DNA of 64,000 bases from Triatoma infestans. Lineage: Eukaryota; Arthropoda; Insecta; Hemiptera; Reduviidae. A program made the position numbers and the translations under genes. This document shows positions 1 through 14,200 of this stretch, in pieces. The DNA is taken from NCBI GenBank assembly GCA_011037195.1, contig JAAEAF010000262.1, positions 186,001 to 250,000 on the forward strand. Reading direction: 5' to 3'. The notes beneath the pieces were generated by a model. It made no database searches. It saw only the letters and a program-made list of their open reading frames with translations, and was not told the DNA's origin. Every line of letters begins with the position of its first letter. Positions within the stretch are counted from its first letter, which is position 1.

Positions 1-780
1 GGCTGGTAAGAGTCATGTATAGCGGGGTATTACTTGCGCAGATGATGTATTGCTCTTCGGTTTGGGCCCATGTTTGCATAACTCTATTGTCTTGAGGCAT
101 CTACTTACCATTCAGCGATCGTAGCTCTCCTTATGATGGCTTATTTCAGCCGTACAGTTTCCATCAGGTATGGACAGGAACAGTAGGCCTTCCCCCTGAT
201 CTGGAAGTGATTAGGTCAGCCTGTCGCTATCTTTTAAGGAAGGGTGAAGCAGCGAGCTTTAGTGCAATCGTATACAACTGTGTCCGTTAATCAACTATGT
301 CCGTAGGATTATAGATGTTGGCTGCTAAATGAGGAGGAGAAACAATCTAGAGGTTGATCTGCTTGAGGCATGGAAGTCCAGATGGAGAGATTCAAACAGA
401 GGTAGAACGACGTTTTTATTCTTATCTGACGCTATAGCGGACACAACGATTATTCCGAAGCATCTCTCGTATGCAGTGTCGAGACTAGTGACTGGCCGGC
501 CACAGGCAGCTGAATGGAAAGTGGTTTGAATGGGTTTGGTTAATGATAGGAGTTGTCGCTGCGGAGCCGTTGTGACTGCAGAACATGTAATTTTAGAATG
601 GTTCTGTATGAAGATTTAAGAGGGTGTCTATAGACGAAGGTAGGCTTCCTTGAATTCTGGTAAACGATGCATATGGTGGTATTTATAGAATTTGCGGAGG
701 CGGCGTGGAGTCGTCGTAAGATAACCGTGTAAGATAGCTAAAATTGATATGTAATAATTATAGTAATGGAAGCGACAAAT
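1..780 (+). mobile_element. Broken R1-like non-LTR retrotransposon, C-terminal part
   Basis: Frame-shifted remains of the end of a non-LTR retrotransposon ORF2. Around 176-280 one frame reads GTVGLPPDLEVIRSACRYLL, which resembles the post-RT segment of R1-type elements. Around 540-600 another frame reads NDRSCRCGAVVTAEHVILEW, the Cys-rich motif (C-x-C then H) that usually closes such ORFs. Stops and shifts separate the pieces, so it is not functional. The 5' part lies outside the window. From about 700 to 1440 the sequence is AT-rich and I see nothing else in it. The assignment to the R1 group rests on motif resemblance only. Confidence 0.6.
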
Positions 781-1439
781 TAACTTACCTCCCTTGGATA
801 AAAATAAAAAAAAATCTCTGAGAAAAACTTTCTACTCAATGTAACTCTTGTCGCCACTCTGGTACTCTAAGTTTGAAATGTCAACGACCCTTTTAATTAT
901 CCCTTACTATTTTATAAGGTGACGGAATCAAACAGTTTGGAACTGAGAGTTTCGTTAAGAGTTTCCATTACCCCACGCTGCCCTAAAATCAATTGCATAG
1001 AGCAAAAAAATTCAAATGTTCCAAGCTTGAACAATATCGTTGGAGCCGTTTTGGACAACATCTTGAAAACATAAAAAAAAATACGATCGTTTCTAGTGTA
1101 TATCTAAACACAACATAAGTTTGAACTTCCAGCAATCTTTCGTTCTTCAGTTAGTGACCAAATAAAAAATAAAAGTAAGCCATCAGAGTACCACATATTT
1201 CTGGAGACAACTCGATTTCAAAAATTATAACAAAATTGTTATTATACTTCCTACCATGGACTAAAAAAATATGGATAGAAATTAATGGGTTTTTGAAACA
1301 AAAATAGAAATAATACAAATAATACATAAGTTTATTTGATATTTGTCAAATGTAATAGATAACACATGACTTACTCAGCTACATTCTAAGTAGAAAACTA
1401 TAAAGATACCATTATGTAAGATAAAGTTTATGTCTGATA

Positions 1440-1441
<2 letters not shown>

Positions 1442-1475
<34 letters not shown>
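1442..1475 (-). repeat. Poly-T tract, likely poly-A tail of a minus-strand retroposed copy
   Basis: A run of 34 T on the plus strand follows a TTTTATT at 1481-1487. On the minus strand this reads AATAAAA and then a poly-A tail, the layout of the 3' end of a reverse-transcribed RNA. About 150 bases of somewhat more GC-balanced sequence lie upstream on the minus strand (to about 1640), but I cannot name the source. Confidence 0.5.
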
Positions 1476-1479
<4 letters not shown>

Positions 1480-2112
1480 ATTTTATTGCCATCGATAGGT
1501 TACGATCTTCCTCATCTTATGTTATTCTGCCGCGAACACTATGAGTATCCAAAGCCATTCTACTTTTACCAATCTTGCGAACACTAGGGATAAGTAATAT
1601 GTTCGATACCGGTCGATGACAACAAAATGAAATAATATTACAGAAAAATCTAGATATTTTCCACCACTGAAAACCAGGTAGAAAAAACTATAGGAAATAA
1701 AATTTTATATTACCGACTAAAATGATCTTAATTATACACATTGAATAATTAATGCCAAATTAATCGAAAAAATAAGAATTTTTTGATATTGGACACTTCG
1801 CCTTAAATAATTACAGGTTAGAGGCTAAGTATTGTGTTATAAATATGATTTTTCACTAGAAATTATATAGTTTTTGAAACTAAATATTTTATAATGGAAT
1901 GATAAAAATTCAGATACATAGTAAATTAGAATAATTGTTACATATAAATATCCATCACCAGTGAGTGTCATTCTAATATAATTTTTTTGTTTTGTTTTTT
2001 TAATAAATTCATAAAATAACAGTAAGTGCTTGCATGATATATAATAATAAGGAAATAAATCTTGTTAAAATTTCATAAACTTTTGTATTAAAAGACAAAA
2101 CAAAAAAATTGT

Positions 2113-2261
2113 TCACAAGCTCTTTCTAACCGGCATCAACATATCCAAAACTTGTTCGATGTCGCCATTTTTGGATATTAAAATCTGTCTTAGAAAGTCA
2201 CCCTCGTTGTTGAAGCCCATGCTTAGCATACGATTCAGGGATTCCTCTATTTTCGCTTGAT
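2113..2261 (-). CDS. ref(2)P: ref(2)P exon 7: UBA domain and stop
   Basis: Last coding exon, residues 411-459. A TTACAG acceptor precedes it in phase 1. It encodes the ubiquitin-associated domain: [13 protein letters not shown], then a three-helix pattern ending IEQVLDMLM. Met425-Gly426-Phe427 is the ubiquitin-binding loop. TGA at 2115-2113 follows PVRKSL. The poly-A signal could not be fixed. Confidence 0.93.
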
Positions 2262-5200
2262 CTGTAATAGATGACAAAACATTAATTTAAAAGGCGAAAG
2301 AAATTCAAGTATTGAATAACAAATAAATAAATGCACCAGAAAGGGTTATATATATGTTTGTCCTATTGTGATTGGTTTATATAGCAAGGAGTGGTTTAAA
2401 AATTAAAAAAAAGTCAGCAATGCTTTTTTCCGTTCCATCGTCAGAGTATGGTTATTATGTTCGTGTAGAGAGTTTTCCAATTTCCAGGGATTCCTCTATT
2501 CAATAATTGATCGTATAAAAGGCTAAGAGTGTGGTGCAATGACAGAAATTTTAAAGTTGAAGAAACTCTACACGAATTTAATAACGATACTCGGATAATG
2601 AATGAGAAACCGAATCCAGTCAGAAACAACAATAAGAATCATGTTACTACAGATAAAATCCCATTTGATGTATATTTGAATTTTCAATAATTTAATTTTA
2701 CTATCAAAAACAAATCTTATTAATAGTCGAAATCTGTCTGTCTGTAATTGCTCAAAATATTCCTTTTTTCTTTATGAAGGTCAATTTCTTATATTTTTAT
2801 TAGAAGAAACTAAGAAAATCAAGTATGTAAGTACTTGGTTTTTTTGAGTTTTTGTGGATAAGAATAAATTATTGGTTTAGATGACTGCAAAGTTTTATGA
2901 AAGAGTGGCTATTGATTGGATCTGAGCGGCTTTTTATTAATAAAATATTGCGCGAAAAGAAACTCATGTAAAACACACATGATGTATTTCGTACTGACCA
3001 ATTATCTTCAAACTTGGAATTTTTACTAAAACTTTATTTACCCTTGTAATTACATATAAAGATGGCGAGACCGAAATTTACTTCTTACCGTTCTTGGGTA
3101 GCCTTGCTCTACTATGCGCGAAGGAGCTTTTAACTTTTGTTGCTGATAATGATTTGAAGAAGTAAATTTTGAAATGAATTTCAACTTTATTGTTCTGACT
3201 AAATAAAGAATATACATGTATATACTTGTTCCATTTAGAGGCTAAACCACGCGATTTAAACGGCCAAATAATAAAAGCCCGCGTTATTACCTAGCTCTAA
3301 AAATACTAAATACAAAACTAAAAACAAATGTAACACTGTAATTGTTATAGGGAATTAATTAGTGTGTCAGTTTAATTAATTAACTTAATAAATAAAATTA
3401 TTTGGTTGGTTAAATGGTCTACAAAGAAACAATTATTTATTCAAAAATTGAATATTAAACATTTATTAAAGATAAACAAAAAATGTTTATGTATACAATG
3501 AAGAAAAAAAGAAAAAGCATGCATACGATCGACAATTTAAAGTTGAATAGCTTGTTGCACGCTAAGAAAACTTCGTTTCCTTTTTATATAAATAACGAAT
3601 AAGAAAAAAAGAAAAAGATAGGGCTACCATTAATTTCTATATAATGGGAATAATTTCATTCTTTACGTGATTCTTATTCTAAAAACGCCTAAAAATAATA
3701 TTAGGAGGCTTTATATTAAGGAAATGCATGAAGGAATGGAAAAATAAATAACCTGGGATTGCGTGAATAGGAACATGGAGTTACAGGTAAGTTGTAATCA
3801 TTTTCATGAAAAGAGTTTTGTTCGTTTTCAATAAATTTTCTTGAATCTTCTGGATACCAATCATAACAGTGCGATTCACAAGGGCCTATATTACATTTAA
3901 AATAAATATTCGTCAACAATGAATTATTACTGTCAACAATAAATTATTAATAATAATAATTTTTCAAAGTAACTCTAATATTTCTTTTAACATGGTACTT
4001 GGAAATTTATTCAAATTTATTGTTTTAAAATTAGTGATGTTCAATTCACAGCCTGCTCAATATATCTACAACCTACGTCTGTCTAACTTCTGTCAAATCA
4101 TTTAAGAGTGCAACATTTTTCAATTCTACTACCATTAAAACTTTTAAATTTCCAAGTAACCAAGCCCAAATATGCACTTTTCTGATGCACGATTGATGAC
4201 AATGCGCTCGCAAACGAAACTTTGTAGTCGGCCCAAAACAAACATGCACTGTTCAGTTTGTAACATGGAATTCTATAAATTAGAAAGATGTATATATATT
4301 CACATTCAAGCGAACTAATGAGATGAAAGAAGCGACATTGTAATTATAGTATTCTATAATACTTTTATTTAGTAAACCACATTTATTTAATAAAATTACT
4401 CATTTTCTTGAAAGTTTTTATTATAATTTAATAAAACTGATAAATAATTATTAAAAACAACTTCTACACAGATCTTTATTTATGGAGATTGTATATTATT
4501 ATTCTAAAAAAAAAAAGTAAAAAGTTTTACAAAAGATCTGGCAGTAAAACATATAATCGAATCCCTAATGAATAAAAGTATTTAGATTAGATTAGATTGA
4601 CAGAAGGGGAAGGCGAGCCTCATTCCAGTGCAACTTACATTAAGAAGTCTATTGTAATAAAAGTATTTTAATCGTAACTATGTTTAGAATAATTTAAAAT
4701 AAAGCGTAAAATAATAAATAAGTTACTTTTAAGTGTACGTTTTAAATGGAAGAATTAGGTGATATTAAAATATTTAGGATCCGCAAGTCAATAAATTGAA
4801 AGTCTCTATTTAATACTACTACTTACTTGGATTACTGTTTGGCTGCGATACTGGAGTAAACAAGTTCATGTGTGGCTGTAATTGTGGAGGTTGAAATACT
4901 GATTGATGATGCATATCGCCTCCTGCTTTCAAATTGCTTTGGGCGCCATTTGGAACTTGATTTTGTTCACTACCACTGGGCTCTAAAAGTTATATATTTA
5001 TTACTTATATCGTCCAACTAATTTTTCAAAATAAAATATAATAATAAAAATCTCAATTCATGTTGGATTATTTATATCGATACGGAAATCTAAATTAGTT
5101 TCCGGTTTGTTGCTATCGTAATAAAATTTAATTATTTCACATATTACAACAACCTTTCAATTTGAAAGAGCAATCAATCTTGAAAATAATGTATTAAATC

Positions 5201-8200
5201 TATTTTAGGTTTTAATAAAAAATATATATAATGTTAGCTTAGAATGTAACACCAATTCAAAAATAAAGTATGAATTAATTACTTATATCTTGATTATTTT
5301 ATTTTTACAAAATTCGTATAAGGCCTCAGAAGCTATACTAAATGCTAAAATCTTCACAACTTTTAACCATTTCTGTCTTCAATTCTCTACCTTAAAGAAT
5401 CCTAGATGATACTAACTAATTTACATCTAGGATTCACCTAGGTGTGAATAAGGTAATCGAAATATTATGACCATGCCTTAAAAGTTGTTAGAAGTTTATG
5501 TAAAAGCAGGAGATACGTTATGAATATAATTCTCTCTTCAAAATCTTTAAGCAAAGAAATCTTGCTAGACGTAAGATTATAAAAATCATTAATTTATATA
5601 TTAGTATACTAATATACTCCCCTCACCAGTACCAAAACTAATATAGGTATAAGAAAAGTTTTATTCAATTAGGTTATGGGGTTTGCAATACTGGATAATA
5701 TTTGAGATTATATCCGGTTTCGGAATTTATTCCATGTCGGAGACTGCTTCATCAAGTTTGAATAGAAGCGTTGTCTTCCACTGTTTATCAAGTTTATGTA
5801 AATAAGTTGATTTCCATACGTTTCCATCAAAAACAATACCGACAGTATATGACTGATAAATCGGTGTGTGTATGATAGAAAATTTAAAACTCTAGACAAA
5901 CTTGACGAACCATTTTCCTGACAGTGGAATAAAGTCCGAACTCGATTAGAATTTGAAAAAAGAAGCATGCTATGGCGGATATAATCTCAAGATAAAAACT
6001 TATATTGTTAAATTGAGAAGTAAGTCAATAATTTATATATTAGTGTATTAATATACTCCCCTCACCAAACAAATATGGGTATTAAACAAAAAAAAAAATC
6101 AATCAAGAAAACATTTCTTTTAAGGTTCCACAGCCATTTTTTATGAAAAACACTTCGAGTTTTCCGGGTTGAGACCGTGTCAGTGATTTGCTAGAACTCG
6201 ACGTACAGTACATGTGTAACGACCCTGAAGAGGCTTATTGCAACATGGGTGAAATATCAGTTTCTAGCAAACCACTAACGCGGTCTCAACCTGGAAATTC
6301 AAGTGCCTTTCAAGAAAACGTATATCGCAAAAAAAAAGAAGAAAAAATTGAGTAATGTAAATAAGGATAAAACTAACAAAAAAGTAATAAATAAAAAGCC
6401 AGTAACAAGAGGTAGCCAGAAAGTATGAAAGATATCTTAAAAATGGAAAATTCCAGTTAATTCTTGAAAGTCATTCCTTAATGCTCACACTAAATTTCAT
6501 CCAAATCTTTTCAAATAAATATACTTTTTTCATTTCAGAATTTCACTTACTATTAACTAGCCAAGGATTGGTATTCATACCCTGCACTGCTTCTAAAACC
6601 GTTGGCTTAATAGGAGGTTGGGGAAGCGGTATGACCATTTCAGCATCTCTAACTTCTTGTGCATTACTATTATTTTGAACATTCGGTACTAAATTAATTG
6701 GTGCCTGAACCGTAGAAGAAGTTGGTGGAGTGGCTATAGGAACGCCAGCCTGCGTTTGATTCTGTGTAGGTGTAGCAGAAGAAGATTGAGGCTGAGAAGG
6801 AGAAGGAACTTGTGCTGAAGAAGTCTCTTTTGTTGGAGGATCTGTCATCAATTCAACACCAGCCATCCGCAAGAGACCTTGCACTAGTAAACAAAATTGT
6901 AGTAATAACCGATGTAATAATATATTAAAGCAAAATAACAAGGAATATAACTTGAAAACAATTTCAACGTCACATTTTTACACTGAATGGAAAAAAAAAA
7001 ATTGGTGTGAAACAACCATACGATTTCCTCTATCTGTGACAAATTTTCTTCAAACATATTTTTTACTAAATTTTTCACTTGTCTTCTATTTTGAATCAAT
7101 GGGAGAATCTAAATTTAATAAAATAACTTTTTTGAGAAAAGCATAACCTTCCCGTCCACTAAAACTTCTTTAACAAACTTTCTAAAAAAAACAGTTTCAA
7201 ACAAAAGTGATAGGACCCTGTATGTATAGTTTATATAGCAAATTTAATGGAAACCGTCAGAGTTCATGTGAAGAAAATCGCCATAAATCGAAATATCTAT
7301 TCAGTAAAACGCCCTTCCTATTTTCTTGACATTCGGAATTGTGGCAATATATTTAATTTTAATTAATATTATTGTCTAGACGATAGAATTATGTGATAAA
7401 CTAAAATAGCACTTTAGAGGAAAACATAACCCCACCCTTCCCTCAAAAGAATTTATATTTAAATAGAGTAATGTTAAAAATAAAAGTTTTAGCTTTTTAC
7501 ATGTATAGTTGATGTACTATGTTTGAGAAAATCGATGAAGCCTTCCTTATTCAAAAAAATAACCAAAAATTGTAAAATCTATTCAGTAAAGTGATACTTC
7601 CGGTTGAGAAATTTCGACAGATAACTTCCTGTCGGATCCCATGGTAATTTCCAAACTGAATGTCTAGTTTGAACCTCTTACGATTTTTCGTTTTTGAGCT
7701 CGTATATTAAAACCTCAAAACGCGTATTTCCGTTGAAAACTTGATATCGAAAATTTGACATGATGCACTACTTCCTTTTATAGCAGGAAGAGAAAGTAAA
7801 CATTATTTTTTGCTCTGTTTAAAAATAATAAGAACCATAAGCATAATAAGAAACTGCAAAAAAACTTCAATTAAACCCAATGTCATTCAAATGTAGATTA
7901 CCCCAATAATGATGAAGCTAAAAGGCAATTTTGTTATACAAGTGATTTATAGTTCGGTTAAATTATTATTTTTTTTCAAATACTTAAATAGATCACAAAA
8001 TTGGCATGAAAAACATACATTTTAGTTGGAATTATAAGTTTAAATAGGCATTTATAAATATTTATCAATTTCAGACAGAAAAATTAATGAAATTCACTCT
8101 TGATTTAATTATGAAATATTGTGAAAGAAAAGTTGTACTCTAGTTAGAGGGGGAATAAAAAATTCTAAAACTAGGATTTAATATCGTGATGGTAAAATGG

Positions 8201-11200
8201 ATGATTTTTAAAATGTACGGCAAAAAAAAGAAAAAAAATTCAGAGTGCTCCCTTAAATTTTTTCTTCCTACGAGCGCTACTGCTCAGTGTCCGGAGTTAG
8301 GCAATGTTGTCTGTGACGGGAGAACACTGTCCGTCCGGAGGCGCCGGGAGAAAAGGCTCCGGGCGCCAATGACCTCAGTTGTTGACGCGCATTAAATAAA
8401 AAAAAAAATTACAGCACGGGACAAGCATAATTATAATGAATTCTTCGTGAGCGAAGAATCAAATTTACATTTTCATGAGGTTGTCTGATTTTTCCACACC
8501 TTAAACATAGTAATGGTCCTGGTCCTCAACATGGATACAGGTTTCCCTCAGTTATTAGCCTAATAGCTCAAATTTGCAAGATCAAGTAAACAACTAATTA
8601 ATTTTTGAATTTGAGTGACGAAGCGGCTATGCATTAAAATTTGGAGTATGTGAGTAGTAGGCGTCTCCGTTGTTCAAAGTTGGGCATTCATTAGCCCCCC
8701 CCAATAGAAAGACTCCTATTAGATTGCAAACTTCGCTAATATTAATATAGAACCTATAATTGTTACATACAACCGTATACATTGTAAACACTAAAATAAG
8801 AGTGAAAATTTTAAATTTTGGGCTTTCCCTGAATCATCTGTACATCCAGAGAATTCGCCCTAGGTTTATATGTTTTATTTCATGTAATTGGTTAAACTGT
8901 AAGATTTGTATCCGCCTTTCCAAGGACTAGCTAGATCTATTTAAAATCCCAGTAAGATGAACTCTGTTAGGATGGAGAACAAAAAGTTGAGAACCATCGC
9001 CTTCATTCAATGATTAATAGAGATTGATTTAAATTAATTTTATAATGCTTTCGATTTAGGAAAAATATATTCTAACTTCTGGCTTCGGTTTTTTTAGATT
9101 CAAGATATTTTCTTGTATGTTCAACTTATGTTGATTACTTCTCGAAAGTCCATCTTAAAAAACATTCCTCATGAGTATTAATTCTAAGAATGGTAGGCAA
9201 CCAATTTTTAGCCATAAGTGTTAATTATAAATTAATAGCTTCGTCAAGGTCAGAACTGATATAAATCATAGCTCCTCTCTTTATCTATGATTAGTGAAAT
9301 CGTCTATAATCTGAGATTCAGCTGGTATATGTTTAAAGGTGAAAACATGGAACAAACCATATAAGCCAATACCTCACTCTTCTTCTTTTTCACTGTTAAA
9401 GAGTTCAGAGTTCTCATTTTATATGTCTTTCATTCCCCAGTTCATTTTCCAAATGAAGGTTGGAAATAACACTGTAACAGCAACCAAATAGAGTAAAGAG
9501 CAAAACCACTCTCTCGGACTGGAAGAAACTGTATAAATATAGCGACGGACAGTCCATAAAAGCACAGTTGAATTCAGTTCAATATAGCCAATTACTACGT
9601 GTCATTTTCATACCATTCTACCTTAAAACATTTCTCTATTGTAAAGTCCAGGCAGTCTGTATCACTTAATTAATATATTAGTTAACCAGCGTTAACCAAG
9701 TCTGCTTCTAATATCATCAACCAGACCTAAATTCTCTCCACCTAACAATCCATTATAATATTGAACAAAAATAGAAATAATAAGATACGCAGATGACAGT
9801 TTTGGGCCCAGTAAATCATTTGGATTAAAAATTAACTGTTAAATCTTGAAAATTAATATATTCGGAAGAGCTGTGAATAAAAAAAAAGAAGAAAATTCAA
9901 GGGCACAAAAATTGCAAAAATAAAAAATATTAATACACTGAACTTAATGGATACTTACTGACTGATTCTATAATGCCTTCTACATTAATAGGTAAACCTT
10001 GTTCAAGAAATGATCTTGAATGAGGTGAAGCTGATGGCTCCCCTTGTGCTCCAGAATTAGAAGTACATTGTGGTGGTTGTGTAAATGGGCTATAGCAAGT
10101 TACTACACGTTTATTGTAACCACCACCTCTTTTACATTCACGATCTGGTTTTGATGCATGACGATTGAATTTGAAAAATTCTCGCATCATTTTCCTTCCA
10201 AATTCAACATCCTACACCAAAAAATAAGTAATTGATGAATATTTCCAAAAATGTGATTTATAGAAGAAGTAAAATAAAAATAAAGAAATTCCTATTTTTT
10301 ATGGAGAAGTATTAAAATATATTACATACCTTACCGATTGGCACTGGAATCCTAACCATATAATGGTGACTATGTATTTTTTTAGATTCACAATCTTGAC
10401 AGAGATCATAATCAGGACAGAATGCACACTTGTATCTGAATCCAATAACTTCCTTTTCACAACCATCACAAGTCACTCCATAATGTACAATCTTGGAATT
10501 CTGTGAATCTTTAAAAGAAAAATAATATAAAATTTATTTATAAATTTCAATTATATTAGGCGCAGTGTATTAGAGCACCTCAATTTAACTGAGTAGCCCT
10601 ACTTGATTTTAAGTGTTCTCGCTAAGCTATGGTTTAAGTACGAGCATGATTGGTAGAGTGGGTTCTTCCACTCACATTTTCTGAACCATTGGAGTCAGAA
10701 CGCATATATATGTTACTCCTAACCTTCCCAATCCATCCCGGTCTAGCTGAGTACATCAAATCTTGTAACATACGAATGCAATTCGCAAGAATCTGATTGA
10801 CAAATTTTCTCAAAAGTCGGAATTTTCACTAAATATTTAGTTTCCTTCGTCAAGAGACGAAACAAATTATATATAAACTTTTCCGAAAAAATGTTTTCAA
10901 ATATAAATCAAACCTATTATATTTCTAGTAAATATAATCAAGCAAGTTTAAGGAATATCAGTTGAGCTGTTTTCGAGTTAAATCGCGAAAAACATTCTAT
11001 GAAGTTGTACTTCGATTAACCCGACTTTGATAAAATTTGGCATTTATTATATTTAATTCCGCCTTGAATTATGTATTTAGTAGACTGATAGTATACGTTT
11101 CGTAGAACCACCATGAGGCCCATACAATGGTTTGAAATAGTTACTGAGGGTAGCTTAATGTCAACGTTCCCCCACTCCAGAAGATAAATGTTTCTGGAAT

Positions 11201-14200
11201 TAAAATATATATATATATGGTGTAGTAAGTCTGAAAATATAAACGAAATGTTCGAGCATTGTCGAAAAAGTCGCGGAAAACTGAGCAAACCATATCAATT
11301 CATATCAAATTCAGACTTCCAGTTGGCGGATTCTGGCAGAAAATTTGTGTCGATTTTTTGTTTTAATGATATTTTGTACTCTCTTTCCTTCTCATACACA
11401 TATGGAGAGAGAGAATATTAGCTAAAAACCCTTTTTTTCATTATTCAGAGTACTTCAAAACACATGTACCCGGTAAAAACTCAACTTCGAAAACATGATA
11501 CAATTGCAATCAAAGACTATTTTTTTCTACCAATGCTTTCCATGGCCCCAATATGGTGTAAAGCACAAATAAACTATCAGTGTCTAAAAAAGAAAAAGAA
11601 AAAAAAAACGAATACATGCAAAAAACTAGTACAATTACAACTTTTAGGGATAATCATGCCATATTTAATATAAAAGATAATTGGATGTTAACGTGAAAAC
11701 ATAGACTACTTATAAGTTTAATGAAAATAGGTTTTCGGTGTTCTTAGCTGGAGCGAGAAAGATTTAAATAGATTTTTTTATATGAGGTTTTTATTTATAG
11801 GTTAGGAGATTATTTTATGTGAGGCTTTTGATAAACTTCAATTTATAAGTACAGATTCTTTATTCACATTTTTAATCCTAACAACAACGGACTTTCCCGA
11901 TTTCAATATTTATTAAGAAATACAATCTTTTAAGTACTAGGATAATAATTACTTTCTTATAAAAACATAATTTAAAATATTTTCAAAAGTTTTTAAAAAT
12001 AGTAAAAAACACTTCAGTAAAGGGTCATTTAGGGAAAGGATGAAAGGGATATAAGCCACAACAGGGCAGTTTCAACTTCATTAAGTCAGTTGCTGAAGAT
12101 GTTTATAGGGAATGGCAATAAAGCCAAATTCAATACGGCCTCAAAGATCTATTAACTCGGTTATGAATAGCTATTTCAGACCCGTGTAAATATAAAATTT
12201 GGTAAGAACTTCAGGGATTTAATATGATCGAGTAACTTCTAATACTTTTCTGGTTCAATTATTTTATATGTGTTCAAAGTAAAATCAGACTATACACTAT
12301 AGATTTTCTTTGTGAATGGAATATATTGATAGCGCTTAACAGAATCAGAATTAACAGATTTGAAAAATTAAAGGAGTGTGGTCACAAAAATTTATTCGAG
12401 AATGAGTATCACGAACTAATAGTTAAAACATAGATACGGCTTTTTCCTCCAAGAATGTCGAGGAAACTACCGGGCTAGTTAGAAAAGCATAGAGTGAGCG
12501 GTTTGAAAATAGAAGAAATAATTGTGTCAAAAGACATCTAGGCTTTATTATATGATTAATAAATGTGGATTTTCTTTTTAAAGACTTCAATGGCCATTAC
12601 ATTAAAGAACCTTCTCCTTATAATTTAAGGTCTGACGATTTAGAAACCAGAGATACTTTTAGGTTTTATGTCTGGAAGAGTAGATTTGGAGAAGGATGTG
12701 ATGGGAACAGGAATGTTCTTGAAACCAAATTTCTATTCATTCTCAATTAATTTTCATTTTACAATTTAGATTAGATGTTTTAGAGGTTAGACATAAATGG
12801 AAATTAAATATAACTAATAAGTAACAGGAAGGGTCCTTATCTCAGACAAAAATTAATTGTGAAAGCAATGTGTACTATTATTACTGTAACAAGTATCATA
12901 TGTTGTTGTGGTTGGGTCTGCAAAGAAAATACCTATGAAGTTTCGTAAGATTTATGGTCTGTGAACTTTTAAAGCCCTTTTTGGAAGAAGTAGAGTGCTG
13001 AGAGTTGAACCTTATATTATGTAAAAGTTATCTTAGAAAACTTTCAATAAGGCAAAAAATTATACAAGTAGGTTAAAAAATATGGTTTAGGGCAAAGCTT
13101 CACTTTCGCATTTAAATGTTTCGTACCTTATAGAAGTTTTTGTTAATCAGGTTAAAAGATTATTAGTCATAATGCTCAAGTATATGTCCAGGCGTATGAC
13201 GGTTCTATCAGTCATACGCGATTGCTCAAATTATGGTAAAAACAGCCACCCTGTCATCGAAAAAAACTGTCCTGCCATCGAAGTTGACTAAAGGAGAAAT
13301 GAATATGGTGGTGTCACCAGTTTCCGTTAGCTTATTAAAAGCTCTATATGAGTCCTTTCAAATAAATAATCAGGAGAAAACTCTGGAGAAATTTTGGGAA
13401 CTTGAACGAGTTAGTTTGAGTTGGTAACCCATAATCATTGAAGAAAAGGCTTGTGAAAATTAATTATTGACCACATCCTACCGAGATAATAGTAGACTTG
13501 ATAACAGGTACCTTTAAAATCAAAACATTCAGAGCTTAGTACTCCAAACAAATAGCATTAAGGAGATTTTCTAGTTTATTTAAAAGAGATTACTGAGAAA
13601 TTCCAAGCTAAAAGACATATATTCTAACTCTATGATGGAGATTTGAAGCACATACGCTTGCTAATTCTGATGATGTTGCAAATATTAGATGTTATAATCT
13701 TAACCAGTGAATCAGTAAATATAGTATATGAAGTTTTAGCAAATAATAAATTTGGGTCTCTCTGTAAAAGATATCTCAAGATAGACTTCTAGTCCTGCAA
13801 GACGCATTTCGATCATTCTGGAGTAAACACTATTCCGTAAATACTATTTTGGAAGTTGTTATAAAATATAGTGCCAAGTAAAAATGGTAAAGAATCAGCC
13901 AAACCTATAGAAGATTTTCTGGCGCAATAAGCCAGACAACTAATTCAAGAATATTGTTTATCAAATGATAACACGTCACTTGTCGAACAAAGCCAGCTTT
14001 TTATCAAGTTCCTAGATGTTTACAAAAGATAGCGCCTAATAATCCAATAAAGTTTCCACAAGGTTCAAATACTAGTATGAAGAATTTTGATGAAGGAAAA
14101 AGAGAAATATGAATCAAAGCAGAAGATTTTGCTCAAAACATCTTGTCTTTGGTGGACTCTAATTGAAATACTTTTTAAGTTTGCTATATCTCTTCCAGAA

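Noticed and set aside
3716..3919. Minus-strand open frame in ref(2)P intron 6 with an acceptor in the right phase (GTAATATAG, phase 1) and acidic sequence around [13 protein letters not shown], a possible extra p62 exon
   Set aside because: No donor of matching phase follows at a credible place, the Trp is not in a W-x-x-L/I/V pattern, and exon 6 joins exon 7 in frame without it. Kept only as a candidate for RNA testing.
6481..6678. Plus-strand open frame over ref(2)P exon 5
   Set aside because: Antisense to a supported exon and without any domain.
9531..9670. TATAAATATA with downstream repeats resembling an LTR promoter
   Set aside because: No second LTR, no terminal TG/CA pair or target duplication could be defined.
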